Assembly: GCA_965279085.1 (NCBI GenBank)
Contig: OZ257149.1
Location: 248,001-312,000 of the forward strand
Direction: 5' to 3'
DNA from: UBA7672 sp965279085
Lineage (GTDB): Bacteria > Pseudomonadota > Alphaproteobacteria > Caulobacterales > Hyphomonadaceae
Length of the DNA: 64,000 bases
The translations under genes were made by a program, and so were the position numbers. The notes beneath the pieces were generated by a model. The model was not told the DNA's origin, did no database searches, and saw only the letters and a program-made list of their open reading frames with translations. Of this stretch, positions 18,476 through 27,108 are shown one piece after another (position 1 is the stretch's first letter; each line of letters starts with the position of its first letter).

Positions 18476-18499
18476 TCCAGATCTGTCTTTCCAGCGCGA

Positions 18500-18937
18500 T
18501 CAGCTCGTCGGCGGATCGGCCATCGGGTCTTGCGCGTGTTTCACCGCGCCCTCAAAAATGGCGTTCGGCTCGATCGCCAGCGAGGCGTGGAATATGTCGC
18601 CGCGAACCTTGGCGCCGGTGCAGAGCTGCACCTTGCGGCCACGGATGCGTCCCTCGACCGTGCCGCGCACGACCACCGACTCGGCGACCACTTCGCCCTT
18701 CACGGCGCCTGTCTCGCCGACCGTCAGCGCGGCGGCGCGAACGTCGCCCTCGATCTGGCCGTTGATGTCGATCTCGCCCTGCGAAACGATCGTGCCGGTC
18801 ATCTTGACGTCAGCCGAGATGATGGACGGTCCCGAACGGGCCATCGCCGGAGCGCGCTTTGGCGCTTCCGTCAGGAGCGGCTTCGCTGCCGGTTGCAGCG
18901 GCGGAGGCGCCTCTGGAGTCTTACCCTTCGTGAACAT
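18500..18937 (-). CDS. Bactofilin
   Basis: A 145-residue bactofilin, a cytoskeletal protein that polymerises without nucleotides into beta-helical filaments on the inner membrane. The core, about residues 38-130, shows the repeating short beta-strand pattern (SADVKMTGTIVSQG, DINGQIEGDV, KGEVVAESVVVRG, GDIFHASLAIEPNA). The N-terminal Pro/Ala-rich arm is usual. It overlaps the end of the upstream M23 peptidase gene by 17 bp. Such pairs act together in cell-shape control: in Hyphomonas the bactofilin BacA works with the peptidase LmdC in stalk formation, and in Helicobacter CcmA works with Csd peptidases. Confidence 0.95.
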   Translation of the reverse strand: MFTKGKTPEAPPPLQPAAKPLLTEAPKRAPAMARSGPSIISADVKMTGTIVSQGEIDINGQIEGDVRAAALTVGETGAVKGEVVAESVVVRGTVEGRIRGRKVQLCTGAKVRGDIFHASLAIEPNAIFEGAVKHAQDPMADPPTS

Positions 18938-20150
18938 GCTGGCCGGCCCTCAGGAATTTGATCGGATCGTATGACTTGCCGCGGAAGTATATCTCGTAAT
19001 GCAGGTGTGGTCCCGTACTTCTTCCAGTGGACCCCATCGTGCCCAGTTTCTGGCCGATCCCGATCTTCGTGCCGGCCTTCACCGTGATCGAGTGAAGGTG
19101 GCCGTAACGGGTCTTGAAGCCGCCGCCATGGTCGATTTCGACCACGCGGCCGTAACCGCCCTTGACCCCCGCATACGTCACCTCGCCCGGCGCGGTTGCC
19201 AGGATCGGTGCGCCATACGCGAGTGCAAGATCCGCGCCCTCGTGGAAGGCGGAGCGGCGGTTGAACGGGTCGGAGCGGTAGCCGAAGCCGGACGTCTCCC
19301 TGAACGCGCCCTGGATCGGCAGGCCGAGGGGCAGGGCGTGCATGGCGCGCTCGTACTGCTGGGCTTCCTCAAGACGGGCCTGCACTTCGGAGATGCGGCG
19401 CTTGAAGGGGTCGGCGGATTGGTTGGCCGCTGTGCCGCTGGTCAGGCTGACCTCAACCAGTGGGCCGCCCATGCCTTGCTGTTCGAGAACGCGGGACGCC
19501 GGAACGCCCGTCAGGCGGATAATGCCGCGGGCGCTTTCCGCCCGGCGGACGGCCTCGTCCTCGAACGCATCGAGGAAGGTCGCCTGTTCGGTGATTAGTT
19601 GGTCCGTGCGGGCGCGAAAGCTGGCGCTATCGTTGGACGCATCGGACGCCTCCTCTGGCCGGCTCTGACGCGGGTCGCCTTCCTCGATGCTCGAATCGAT
19701 GAGCAGCGAAGCGTTCGTGTCGCCGCCGTTGAGCGCGATGGTCGAGGCGGTGTCCTGACCCTGCAGGCTGGCGAGCAGCCGCTTGAGGGTCTTGTGCCGG
19801 TCTTCAGCTTCGTGGATCGCGCGGTTGAAGTCCGCCGTACGGGTCTCGAGCAGGGTAAGGGCCGTCTGTTCGGCTGCCTTGGCCTGCCGCAGGTCACGCT
19901 CGAGCTTGGCCGACGCGCGATTCGGGGATCCGCCCTGGATGTCGATGCCCGGCCCGCGCAGCAAAACGGCGACGGTTGCAAACAGGCACCATCCAACGAT
20001 CAGGGTCGCTGCGCCGGCGATCATCGCCTGACGCCACGGAGAGATCGCGACGTATCGGACCGAACCGCCGCTGCGGTGGTAAATCTGTCTTTCGGGGAAA
20101 GCCTTCTCGAAGAACGATTTCGTCTTCGCTTTCAGGTGCTTGACCGCCAT
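18921..20150 (-). CDS. M23 (LytM) peptidoglycan endopeptidase paired with bactofilin
   Basis: A 409-residue membrane-anchored peptidase. A short cytoplasmic N-terminus (about 40 residues) precedes one transmembrane helix (approx. 42-65, AMIAGAATLIVGWCLFATVA region). A long helical, partly coiled-coil periplasmic stretch (80-265) follows. The C-terminal LytM domain has FHEGADLAL with the zinc-binding His and Asp and GPHLHYEIY with the HxH motif, so it should be catalytically active on peptide cross-links. The cytoplasmic tail would let it contact the bactofilin encoded next, whose gene overlaps this one by 17 bp. Confidence 0.94.
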   Translation of the reverse strand: MAVKHLKAKTKSFFEKAFPERQIYHRSGGSVRYVAISPWRQAMIAGAATLIVGWCLFATVAVLLRGPGIDIQGGSPNRASAKLERDLRQAKAAEQTALTLLETRTADFNRAIHEAEDRHKTLKRLLASLQGQDTASTIALNGGDTNASLLIDSSIEEGDPRQSRPEEASDASNDSASFRARTDQLITEQATFLDAFEDEAVRRAESARGIIRLTGVPASRVLEQQGMGGPLVEVSLTSGTAANQSADPFKRRISEVQARLEEAQQYERAMHALPLGLPIQGAFRETSGFGYRSDPFNRRSAFHEGADLALAYGAPILATAPGEVTYAGVKGGYGRVVEIDHGGGFKTRYGHLHSITVKAGTKIGIGQKLGTMGSTGRSTGPHLHYEIYFRGKSYDPIKFLRAGQHVHEG

Positions 20151-20332
20151 CTATACTGCCCGATCAATCTGCATTACGCGCCAAGCCCCGCACCGCCCCG
20201 TGGATATAGCCCAGCAGGCGCATGGATAACTCAGAAATTCGCGCAAGCGAACCCCTATGGTCAGCTTTTTCCCCGATCCTGTCAGTGCGCGCTTAAGCTG
20301 CCGTTAATCCGGTCAAAACTGGGCTGATTTGG

Positions 20333-20806
20333 TTAATCGGAGCCTGTCAGTTCGCGCCAGATGCGATCGGTATGACCGGGCACCCGGACGTTTCGCCACA
20401 CACGCCGAATCAAGCCGTCGGGACCGATCAGGAAGGTCGTCCGGATCATGCCCATGAACTTGTTGCCATAGAGCTGTTTCATGCCCCACGTGCCGTATGC
20501 GTTTGAGACCTTTCCATCCTCGTCCGCGCCGAGCCGTACCTTGAACCCGTGCTTCTTCACGAACGCCTTGTGGGTCGCGAGGCTGTCCCGGGATACCCCA
20601 AGGACGGCGGCCTTTTTCTTCGTGAACTGCGCGTGCATGTCGCTGAAGGAAAGCACCTCCCGCGTACAGAGTTCGGTATCATCCTCGGAATAGAAGAACA
20701 TGATCAGGTGCTTCCCGGCATAATCGGAAAGCCGGGCGGGATTGTTCTTCGTCGCCTGTAATTCGAATGCTGGTGCCGGGTCGCCGGGGCCTAGAGGCTG
20801 TGTCAC
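20333..20806 (-). CDS. bcp: Peroxiredoxin, PrxQ/BCP type, one cysteine
   Basis: A 157-residue thiol peroxidase of the PrxQ/BCP group, reducing hydroperoxides in the cytoplasm. The peroxidatic Cys47 sits in MFFYSEDDTELCTRE, where most members read FYPKDDTPGCT; the T-x-x-C arrangement is kept. YGNKFMGMIRTTFLIGPDG is the usual C-terminal block. No second cysteine occurs anywhere in the protein, so it must work by the 1-Cys mechanism with an external reductant. The start is GTG with no visible ribosome binding site. The gene is divergent from the large AsmA-like gene. Confidence 0.93.
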   Translation of the reverse strand: MTQPLGPGDPAPAFELQATKNNPARLSDYAGKHLIMFFYSEDDTELCTREVLSFSDMHAQFTKKKAAVLGVSRDSLATHKAFVKKHGFKVRLGADEDGKVSNAYGTWGMKQLYGNKFMGMIRTTFLIGPDGLIRRVWRNVRVPGHTDRIWRELTGSD

Positions 20807-20916
20807 AATCAGTCCGTAATGTTGTGGTTGGGAAGAGTGTCCGAAGTGTACCGCCTTTCAGCTGACCGCGTGAAGCTGCGGCCTTACGGTTGCTGGAAGC
20901 AGGGAGGATCGTAGCG

Positions 20917-23900
20917 TTGAGGGTCTCCCCCAGGCTCCTCATCATCGAAGTCCTGGCCTTCCTGGTTTTCGCGATTCTCGCCGGCGCCGGTTTTCTGGCG
21001 TGGCGGCTGTCCCAGGGGCCTATCGACCTCGAAATGATCCGCCCCCAGGTGGAGCGGTCGTTGGCTGACGCCCGTGGCGGCCAGCCCGTGAAGATCCAGA
21101 GCCTTGTTCTCGAATGGGTCCGCGACCGCGGCCGCATCGAAGCCGTGGCCCGTGGCTTCACCGCACTCGACAAAACCAACAACGTCGCCTTCCGCGCCGA
21201 CCGGGCGATGATCTCTCTGGACGCCGGCGCGCTCGTGACCATGCAGTTCAAGACGCGCCAGCTGCGCCTCGAAAACGGTACGGCCGCTGTCGTTCGCTCC
21301 AGGGAGGGCGTCTGGACGCTTGCCGACATGGTGCTGGCGAAAGAGCCGGACGCCAGCGACAAGCCATTCGATCCCATCCGCGACATCAACTGGACGACGC
21401 TGGCGACGCCGCTTCGCGCGCTGATCTCGGCGGGCGATTTCGAACGCGTCGAACTCGCCAACTTCCGCCTCGACGTCGATGACCGGAAATCCGGATCGAA
21501 GTGGAGCGCCACGCCCGTCGCGGGGCTATGGTCGGCCAACAAGGAAGGCGTCTCGCTCGATCTCGACGTCACCTTGGCTGGCGCTCTCACGGGCGAAGCC
21601 AACAGGATCAAGATCGCGCTTGTTGCCGATGGCGCCGTCTCCCGCGCCGCCGGCAAGCTGACACTGCAGGGCGTCGATCCGATGTCGGTCGCGAAGATGT
21701 TCGGCTACGCCGGCGACGGGTTCACATCCGGACGGCCGGCTAACGCCGTCTTCTCGGTCGGCGCGACGGAGCGCAGCGGTCTCCAGACAACAAAGCTTTC
21801 CCTGAGCGGCGTAACCGGCAGCGGCCGCTTCGGCGATCAGACTGTCGCCGTGCGCGATCTTGCCTTCGACGCTGCCTATGATCCCGCCACCAAGCAGATC
21901 ACGCTCGAAAAACTGAAGGTCGATTCCGACAAGCTCGCCGGCGAGTTCACCGGAACGATGGACGCCTCCGCGATCATGGCGGGCGACACGACGAAGCCGA
22001 CGCCCTTCACGCTTTCCGGTCGCGACTTCACATTGGGCCTGACGCCCACGTTCGAAGCGCCGTGGCCTTTCGCATCCGCCGATATCGAAGCCAGCCTTTC
22101 GCCCGACATGCGCAAGATAACGGTCGCGAGCCTCAAGGCCGTCACCGGCGGCCTCAACGCCGCAGGCTCCGGCGAGGTGTGGATCGAGGGCGACGGCGAG
22201 GCCATGCAGGTCGGCCTGAAAGCCAGCGCCGTCGGCACGGGCAACATCACGCCGCAACAGGTCGTTGCTTTCTGGCCGGTCGATCTCGGCGCCGGCGCGC
22301 GCAACTGGGTGCGGGACCGCATCCCGGCGGGCCGCGCGACCAAGGCAGTGTTCAGCGTTGACTGGCCGCCGGGCGCCAATTCGAAAGGCTTTCTGCCGGA
22401 CGAGCATCTCGCGCTCGAATTCACGGTCGAGGATGCGACGGTGAAATTCCTCGAGGACTTTCCGCCCGTCACCGGCGTCACCGGCGTCGGCCATCTCAAG
22501 GGCAACAGCCTCGTCATCGACGTGACCGGCGGGGCGCTGGGCAAGTGGGTGGTCGACGAAGGCAAGATCATCCTGCCGCGCTTCGAGCCGAAGGGCGCGA
22601 TGATGGATGTGCAGGTCTCCGGTCGCGGCGAGCTCGGCGAGATGATGCGCGTGCTGGATACGACAAACCTCAAGGTTGGCTCGCGCTACGGTCTCATGGT
22701 CGACCAGATGTCCGGAACCGGCAGTGTCGACGTTCACGTCCAGACACCGATGCGGGACGATGCGAAGCCGGAGGAAACACTCTTTACCGTGACCGGCGGC
22801 TTCGTTTCCGCTTCCGCGCCGGACCTTGTCGGCGACTTCGGTCTCTCGGGCGCTAACGTCAATTTCGAGCTGGACCAGGGCGGCATTCTCGTCGCCGGCA
22901 GCGGTGAATTCGGCCCGGCTCCGGTGAGCTTCGAGTGGAAGGAGCGTGTCACCAATGGCGAGACGGACACCAATCTCACGGCGCGCGCCCGTGCAACGCC
23001 TGACCTGCTCAACGCTTTCGGCATTGCGGCCCGCAACATCATGCAGGGCGAAGCGGCGGTTGAACTCACCGCGTCCGGCTCTGGCGGCCGCGACTTTTCG
23101 GCAATCACCGCTAGCGTGGACCTTACACACGCCCAGCTCGAACTCGCGGAGTTCGGCTGGAGCAAGAAATACGACGCCCCTGCCAAGGGCACATTCCGAT
23201 ATGGCAAGGGCAATGAGGGCTCGATCGTCACCGGCGACATTCGCGCCGACGGTCTCGAGCTGATCGGTGAAGTCCGCATGGACAATGCCGGCCAGTTCCA
23301 GACCGTGGACATCGAGCGACTCTATTCGCGCGAGACGGTCGATCTGCGCGGTCTTGTCAGCCGGCGCACGGATGGCGGCTACAAGCTCGCACTCAACGGG
23401 CCGTTCTTCGACGCAAGCCCCTGGATGGACTCGATGCTCGACATGTCCGGCCCACCATCGAGCGGTGCCACCGAAGCTGTTGGCGGCCCGGGCGCCCCCG
23501 CGCCGATGTTCGACGTACAGCTGAACGCCGAACGCCTGCGCCTGCGCGAGAATGCCGAAGTCACCGGCGCCAAGGTTGCGTTGGTCCTCGATGCGGAAGG
23601 CCCGCGCAGCGGCACGATTACCGGCCAGATTTCGCGTGGGAAGAACTTCAACGTCGCCATCAGCTCGGCGAACGGCGTTCGCAACATCTCTGCGAAGATG
23701 GACGATGCAGGCTTTGCTGCGCGTGTCATCCTGAACGCCGACTACCTGATCGGCGGCAAGCTGGCCTTCGAGGGCAAGTTCAAGGGTGCCGACGGGGATG
23801 CGCTGGTCACAATGACCGATGTGCGCCTCAAGGATGCGCCGCTAGTTGCCCAAATGCTCTCGATCGCGTCGCTGCAGGGGTTGGCTGACGTTCTGTCCGG

Positions 23901-24330
23901 CGACGGGGTGATGTTCACCGAAATCCATGCGCCGGTGAAATTCGTTGATGGCCGGATGGATTTCCCGGGCCTTCGCGCCACAGGCCCCGCGCTCGGGATC
24001 ACGGCGCGCGGCTGGATTGCGCCGGAAAGCTCCGAGCTGGCGCTCGATGGCGTGCTCGCGCCGTCGTTCATGGGAACAAACTCGGTGCTTGGCGTGCTGC
24101 CGATCATCGGCGACCTGTTCGTGTCGCGTCAGGGCGAGGGCATGTTCGCGCCAACCTATTCGGTGCGCGGCACGTTCTCGAAGGCCCGCATCTCCGTGAA
24201 TCCTCTGGCGGCGCTCACGCCTGGCGTGCTGCGCCAGATATTCGAGAACCCTTCCGTCCCGCCGCCCGGCACGGAAGAGGCGCCCAAGCCCGCCAGGTCG
24301 CAGGCGCGCAATGGCGGCCGCAAGACCTGA
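20917..24330 (+). CDS. Very large AsmA/YhdP-like envelope protein (DUF3971)
   Basis: A 1137-residue protein with one N-terminal transmembrane helix (LAFLVFAILAGAGFLAWRL, about residues 8-27) and a long beta-rich periplasmic body. Repeated AsmA-type phrases can be seen (LTLQGVDPMSVAKMFGY, GSVDVHVQTPM, AKGTFRYGKGN) and the C-terminal region MLSIASLQGLADVLSGDGVMF followed by LGVLPIIGDLFVSRQGEGMF matches the YhdP/AsmA C-terminal block. Relatives form bridge-like grooves that carry phospholipids between the membranes. The chosen TTG follows a GGGAGGA ribosome binding site at 20902-20908; an earlier in-frame TTG at 20890 lacks one. A strong terminator follows. Confidence 0.9.
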   Translation: MRVSPRLLIIEVLAFLVFAILAGAGFLAWRLSQGPIDLEMIRPQVERSLADARGGQPVKIQSLVLEWVRDRGRIEAVARGFTALDKTNNVAFRADRAMISLDAGALVTMQFKTRQLRLENGTAAVVRSREGVWTLADMVLAKEPDASDKPFDPIRDINWTTLATPLRALISAGDFERVELANFRLDVDDRKSGSKWSATPVAGLWSANKEGVSLDLDVTLAGALTGEANRIKIALVADGAVSRAAGKLTLQGVDPMSVAKMFGYAGDGFTSGRPANAVFSVGATERSGLQTTKLSLSGVTGSGRFGDQTVAVRDLAFDAAYDPATKQITLEKLKVDSDKLAGEFTGTMDASAIMAGDTTKPTPFTLSGRDFTLGLTPTFEAPWPFASADIEASLSPDMRKITVASLKAVTGGLNAAGSGEVWIEGDGEAMQVGLKASAVGTGNITPQQVVAFWPVDLGAGARNWVRDRIPAGRATKAVFSVDWPPGANSKGFLPDEHLALEFTVEDATVKFLEDFPPVTGVTGVGHLKGNSLVIDVTGGALGKWVVDEGKIILPRFEPKGAMMDVQVSGRGELGEMMRVLDTTNLKVGSRYGLMVDQMSGTGSVDVHVQTPMRDDAKPEETLFTVTGGFVSASAPDLVGDFGLSGANVNFELDQGGILVAGSGEFGPAPVSFEWKERVTNGETDTNLTARARATPDLLNAFGIAARNIMQGEAAVELTASGSGGRDFSAITASVDLTHAQLELAEFGWSKKYDAPAKGTFRYGKGNEGSIVTGDIRADGLELIGEVRMDNAGQFQTVDIERLYSRETVDLRGLVSRRTDGGYKLALNGPFFDASPWMDSMLDMSGPPSSGATEAVGGPGAPAPMFDVQLNAERLRLRENAEVTGAKVALVLDAEGPRSGTITGQISRGKNFNVAISSANGVRNISAKMDDAGFAARVILNADYLIGGKLAFEGKFKGADGDALVTMTDVRLKDAPLVAQMLSIASLQGLADVLSGDGVMFTEIHAPVKFVDGRMDFPGLRATGPALGITARGWIAPESSELALDGVLAPSFMGTNSVLGVLPIIGDLFVSRQGEGMFAPTYSVRGTFSKARISVNPLAALTPGVLRQIFENPSVPPPGTEEAPKPARSQARNGGRKT

Positions 24331-24335
24331 AAACA

Positions 24336-24364
24336 AAACGGCCCGGCGCTTGGCCGGGCCGTTT
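24336..24364. terminator. Bidirectional rho-independent terminator
   Basis: Perfect stem AACGGCCCGGC / GCCGGGCCGTT with a GCTTG loop, flanked by an A-run before and TTT after. It lies between the convergent AsmA-like gene and the secreted SRPBCC gene and can serve both. Confidence 0.9.
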
Positions 24365-24383
24365 CGCATTCGTTGTCGGCCGA

Positions 24384-24932
24384 TCAGCCTTCTGCCAGCT
24401 TCTTCATGTTGGCGAGGGCTGCTTCGAACTGCTTGCGGCGCTGCGCGGCGTCGGCGTCTTTAGCGGCCTTGTCAGCCTTGTCCGCGTGATCGAGCATCAG
24501 CGTGTAGACGATCTTCGAGCTCGTCGCGTTGATCGGCTTCACTTCGAGGAAGCCGTGATAGAGGTTGTACCACTTACCTTCGACGGCGGGCTGCGTGTAG
24601 CCGTAGCCGAACTCGCTTTTGGCGGTCATCACCTCGACGACGCGACCGGCGATGGTGCGAACGCTGCCAACGTCACTATGGCTGGAGTTAACGACGCAGG
24701 GAACGTTTGCGCCCGCCGCGATCCATTTCGAGATATCGCACCAGCCACCGACCTTCGCCCACACTTCGGCGGCGGGCTTGTTGACTGTGATCTCCATGGG
24801 GATCGAGACGTATTCCGGCTTGGGCCAGGTTCCGGCGGGGGCGGCAGCCGCTCCGCCTTGCTGCGCGAATGCGGGGGCGGCGATCGCCGCGATGCCAACG
24901 GCGCAAGCGGCCAGTTTCGTGATCAGTTTCAT
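24384..24932 (-). CDS. Exported SRPBCC-family protein
   Basis: A 182-residue protein with a signal peptide (MKLITKLAACAVGIAAIAAP, cleaved after AFAQ near residue 24) and an SRPBCC/START-like domain: ITVNKPAAEVWAKVGGWCDISKWIA opens it and the C-terminal helix DADAAQRRKQFEAALANMKKL closes it. The domain fold binds hydrophobic ligands; being exported is unusual for the family. The ATG at 24932 has a GGGAGAGGAC ribosome binding site and begins the signal peptide, so the longer frame (to 25031) is rejected. Confidence 0.85.
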   Translation of the reverse strand: MKLITKLAACAVGIAAIAAPAFAQQGGAAAAPAGTWPKPEYVSIPMEITVNKPAAEVWAKVGGWCDISKWIAAGANVPCVVNSSHSDVGSVRTIAGRVVEVMTAKSEFGYGYTQPAVEGKWYNLYHGFLEVKPINATSSKIVYTLMLDHADKADKAAKDADAAQRRKQFEAALANMKKLAEG

Positions 24933-25066
24933 GGGGTGTCCTCTCCCTTGATCCGCATCATTGGCGGTCGGCGGGAAATTGCCCTGACGGGCGCGTAAAG
25001 CGCCAGCGGTTTTTTCAGTGAAAGCTGTCACGAAAGCGGGAAACCCAGCAGACGTTACGGAAACCG

Positions 25067-26698
25067 TCAGGCCGCCTTGCTTTCCGCCCGGATCATCTTG
25101 TTCTCGCGGTTTTCCGCCAGCTGTTCCGGCGTCAGGCTGCGAACCCGGGTGATCTCGGTGATCAGGTCACGCTCGGCGATCGGCTTGGAGAGATAGCCGT
25201 CCATACCCATGGCCAGGTAGCGCTCCTTGTCGCCGGTCATCGCATCGGCAGTGAGCGCGAGCACGGGAATGTTCGCAAACGACTGCCCGCCATTGCGGAT
25301 CGCGCGGATCGTTTCCGTGCCATCCATGACCGGCATGTGGACGTCGAGCAGAACCATGTCGAATGTCTCGCGCTCAAGGCAGGCGAGGGCTTCCTTGCCG
25401 TTGGTCGCTTCCACGACGCGCATGTTGAAGGGGCGCAGGAAGAGCGAGGCGACCTGACGGTTGATCGGGTGATCGTCTACGAGCAGCAGGCGCAGGCTCT
25501 GGTTCTTCAGCACGTTGCGGGACTCGTCCTCGCTCAGCGTCATGCCTTCATTGACGACGCGGTGCTGGGGAGCGGCATCGGCGGCGAGGAAGGTGAAGGT
25601 GAATTCCGAGCCGCGGCCGATTTCGGAGCGGACGGTGGCTTCACCGCCCATCAGCTCCGCAAGGCTGCGCGTGATGGAAAGGCCGAGGCCCGTGCCGCCA
25701 TACTTGCGCGAGGTAGAGTCGTCCGCCTGCGTGAAGGGGCGGAACAGGCGCGACATCGTTTCTTCGTCCATACCGACGCCGGTGTCGGAGACGCGGATCT
25801 TGACCATCTGCGTGCCGTCCTCGCGCTTCTTCGCGGTGACGAACACTTCGACGCGGCCCTTGGCCGTGAACTTGATGGCGTTGGAGATCAGGTTCGACAC
25901 GCACTGCCGCACGCGCACGGCATCGAAGTTCAGGACCTGCGGCAGGTCAGCATCGAGCGAGAGGTAGAATTCCAGCCCGGCTTCTTCGGCCTTCGGCTTC
26001 CAGAGGCGGTGCAGGCGGCGCAGCGTATGGGTGAGGTCGGTGTCGGTGGTGACGATGGCGATCTTGCCGGCTTCGATCTTCGACAGGTCGAGCACATCGT
26101 TCAGCAGCGCCATCAGGTTGCGGCCGCTATCGAGAATGGTCTGCACCTGCTCGCGCTGTTCGGCTTCGAGATTCCCCATCTCCAGAACCTGCGCCATGCC
26201 AAGGATGCCGTTGAGCGGCGTGCGGATCTCATGGCTCATGTTGGCGAGGAAGGCGGACTTGGCGTTGGAAGCGGCGACCGCGGCCTTCTGCGCCTTCTTC
26301 AGCTCGCGCTCGCGCTGGCGCAGTTCCGTGACGTCGACCGAAATGGCGACCTTCCGGCCGTCCGTCATCGGGCGGTAGGTGATCTGCACGATCCGCCCGT
26401 CCGGCGTCTTGGTTTCGTAGGTCTCGCCTGTGTCGGTATAGTTGTTGAACCGCTCGACCTGTTCGGCGACCTCTTCATCGGTGAAATCCGGGCGCGACTG
26501 CCGGATCGAATATTCCATCGCTTCCTTGTAGTGCGTCGCGCCGTTCGCGAACGCCTGGTAGAGGTGAGGGAAGCGCTTCTCCGACATCCGGTTGTGCAGC
26601 ACGGGCACGCCGTTGCGGTCGAAGATGGAGATGCCGTCGGGAAGGTTCTCGATCGCCTCGAGGAAGATCGGGTCGATATCCATGTTCGTCGGCGACAT
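25067..26698 (-). CDS. Cytoplasmic hybrid histidine kinase (PAS-HisKA-HATPase-REC)
   Basis: A 543-residue hybrid sensor kinase with no membrane segment. Domains: PAS-like sensor about 8-125 (NLPDGISIFDRNG); HisKA with phospho-acceptor His156 in [11 protein letters not shown]; HATPase about 255-372 with SNLISNAIKF (N box), SDTGVGM (G1) and GGTGLGL (G2); receiver about 402-525 with phospho-acceptor Asp452 in LLDVHMPVMDG and SKP lysine. There is no Hpt domain, so phosphate would pass to a separate phosphotransfer protein or regulator. The signal is unknown. The gene stands alone, next to tRNA-Gly. Confidence 0.95.
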   Translation of the reverse strand: MSPTNMDIDPIFLEAIENLPDGISIFDRNGVPVLHNRMSEKRFPHLYQAFANGATHYKEAMEYSIRQSRPDFTDEEVAEQVERFNNYTDTGETYETKTPDGRIVQITYRPMTDGRKVAISVDVTELRQRERELKKAQKAAVAASNAKSAFLANMSHEIRTPLNGILGMAQVLEMGNLEAEQREQVQTILDSGRNLMALLNDVLDLSKIEAGKIAIVTTDTDLTHTLRRLHRLWKPKAEEAGLEFYLSLDADLPQVLNFDAVRVRQCVSNLISNAIKFTAKGRVEVFVTAKKREDGTQMVKIRVSDTGVGMDEETMSRLFRPFTQADDSTSRKYGGTGLGLSITRSLAELMGGEATVRSEIGRGSEFTFTFLAADAAPQHRVVNEGMTLSEDESRNVLKNQSLRLLLVDDHPINRQVASLFLRPFNMRVVEATNGKEALACLERETFDMVLLDVHMPVMDGTETIRAIRNGGQSFANIPVLALTADAMTGDKERYLAMGMDGYLSKPIAERDLITEITRVRSLTPEQLAENRENKMIRAESKAA

Positions 26699-26976
26699 GC
26701 TGCCCTGCCTTTAGCTCCCCGGCCCGGCGTTTTGCCTGGGCCCCGGAAACGCGCAGGTTCGCCGCTTGCCCTTCGCCCGCTCCCTGTCCGAAGCGGTCTG
26801 TATTGCGAGGCTGCAGTCGATGCCCGTTCCCTGCGACAATCCATACCTCATTAATCCTAACAAAGACTGAGCGCGGGCAGGGGCTTAGACCTGCGAGAAC
26901 CTGTTCCACGATTGGAAAAGAGCCCGTTCGACCGAACTGGCCTTGGACGATGCTTGCGATGTCAGGAAAAGGAAGC

Positions 26977-27050
26977 TGGAGCGGGTAGAGGGAATCGAAC
27001 CCTCGTATTCAGCTTGGAAGGCTGCTGCTCTACCATTGAGCTATACCCGC
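26977..27050 (-). tRNA. tRNA-Gly (anticodon TCC)
   Basis: On the minus strand the transcript begins GCGGGTATAGCTCAATGG, has the anticodon arm CAGCCTTCCAAGCTG with anticodon TCC, a T arm GAGGGTTCGATTCCCTC and the acceptor end TACCCGC-T followed by an encoded CCA. The 7-bp acceptor stem GCGGGTA/TACCCGC is perfect. Anticodon TCC reads GGA and GGG. Confidence 0.98.
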
Positions 27051-27108
27051 GAGCGGGCCGCAGATAAGCGAAAATTCTCCCCAAGTCCATTGGCCAAGTC
27101 CACTGGCC

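Larger units (their letters stand above)
17391..18499. repeat. 1.1-kb gene-free mosaic of palindromic repeat elements
   Basis: Apart from the terminators at each end, at least eight perfect hairpins are packed here with no credible gene: 17535-17551 (TCGGCGC/GCGCCGA), 17562-17578 (CCAGTCC/GGACTGG), 17619-17643 (CTCCCCC/GGGGGAG), 17651-17666 (GCGCGC/GCGCGC), 18112-18126 (GCACGC/GCGTGC region), 18205-18221 (GCGGACC/GGTCCGC), 18225-18240 (CCCCGC/GCGGGG) and 18320-18337 (CCCCCGC/GCGGGGG). The last two are inverted copies of one element (CCCCGCGAAGGCGGGGATCCAG against CTGGACCCCCGCCTTCGC). The phrase TCCTGAGCTTGTCGAAGGA at 18137-18155 is a dispersed repeat I know from many sphingomonads and relatives. 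A 243-codon frame across it only translates the repeats. Confidence 0.8.

Noticed and set aside
17391..18499. A CRISPR array
   Set aside because: Hairpins differ in sequence and spacing; there is no repeat-spacer regularity and no cas gene.
25337..26854. A 505-codon frame opposite the hybrid kinase
   Set aside because: Antisense shadow of a gene with intact kinase and receiver motifs.
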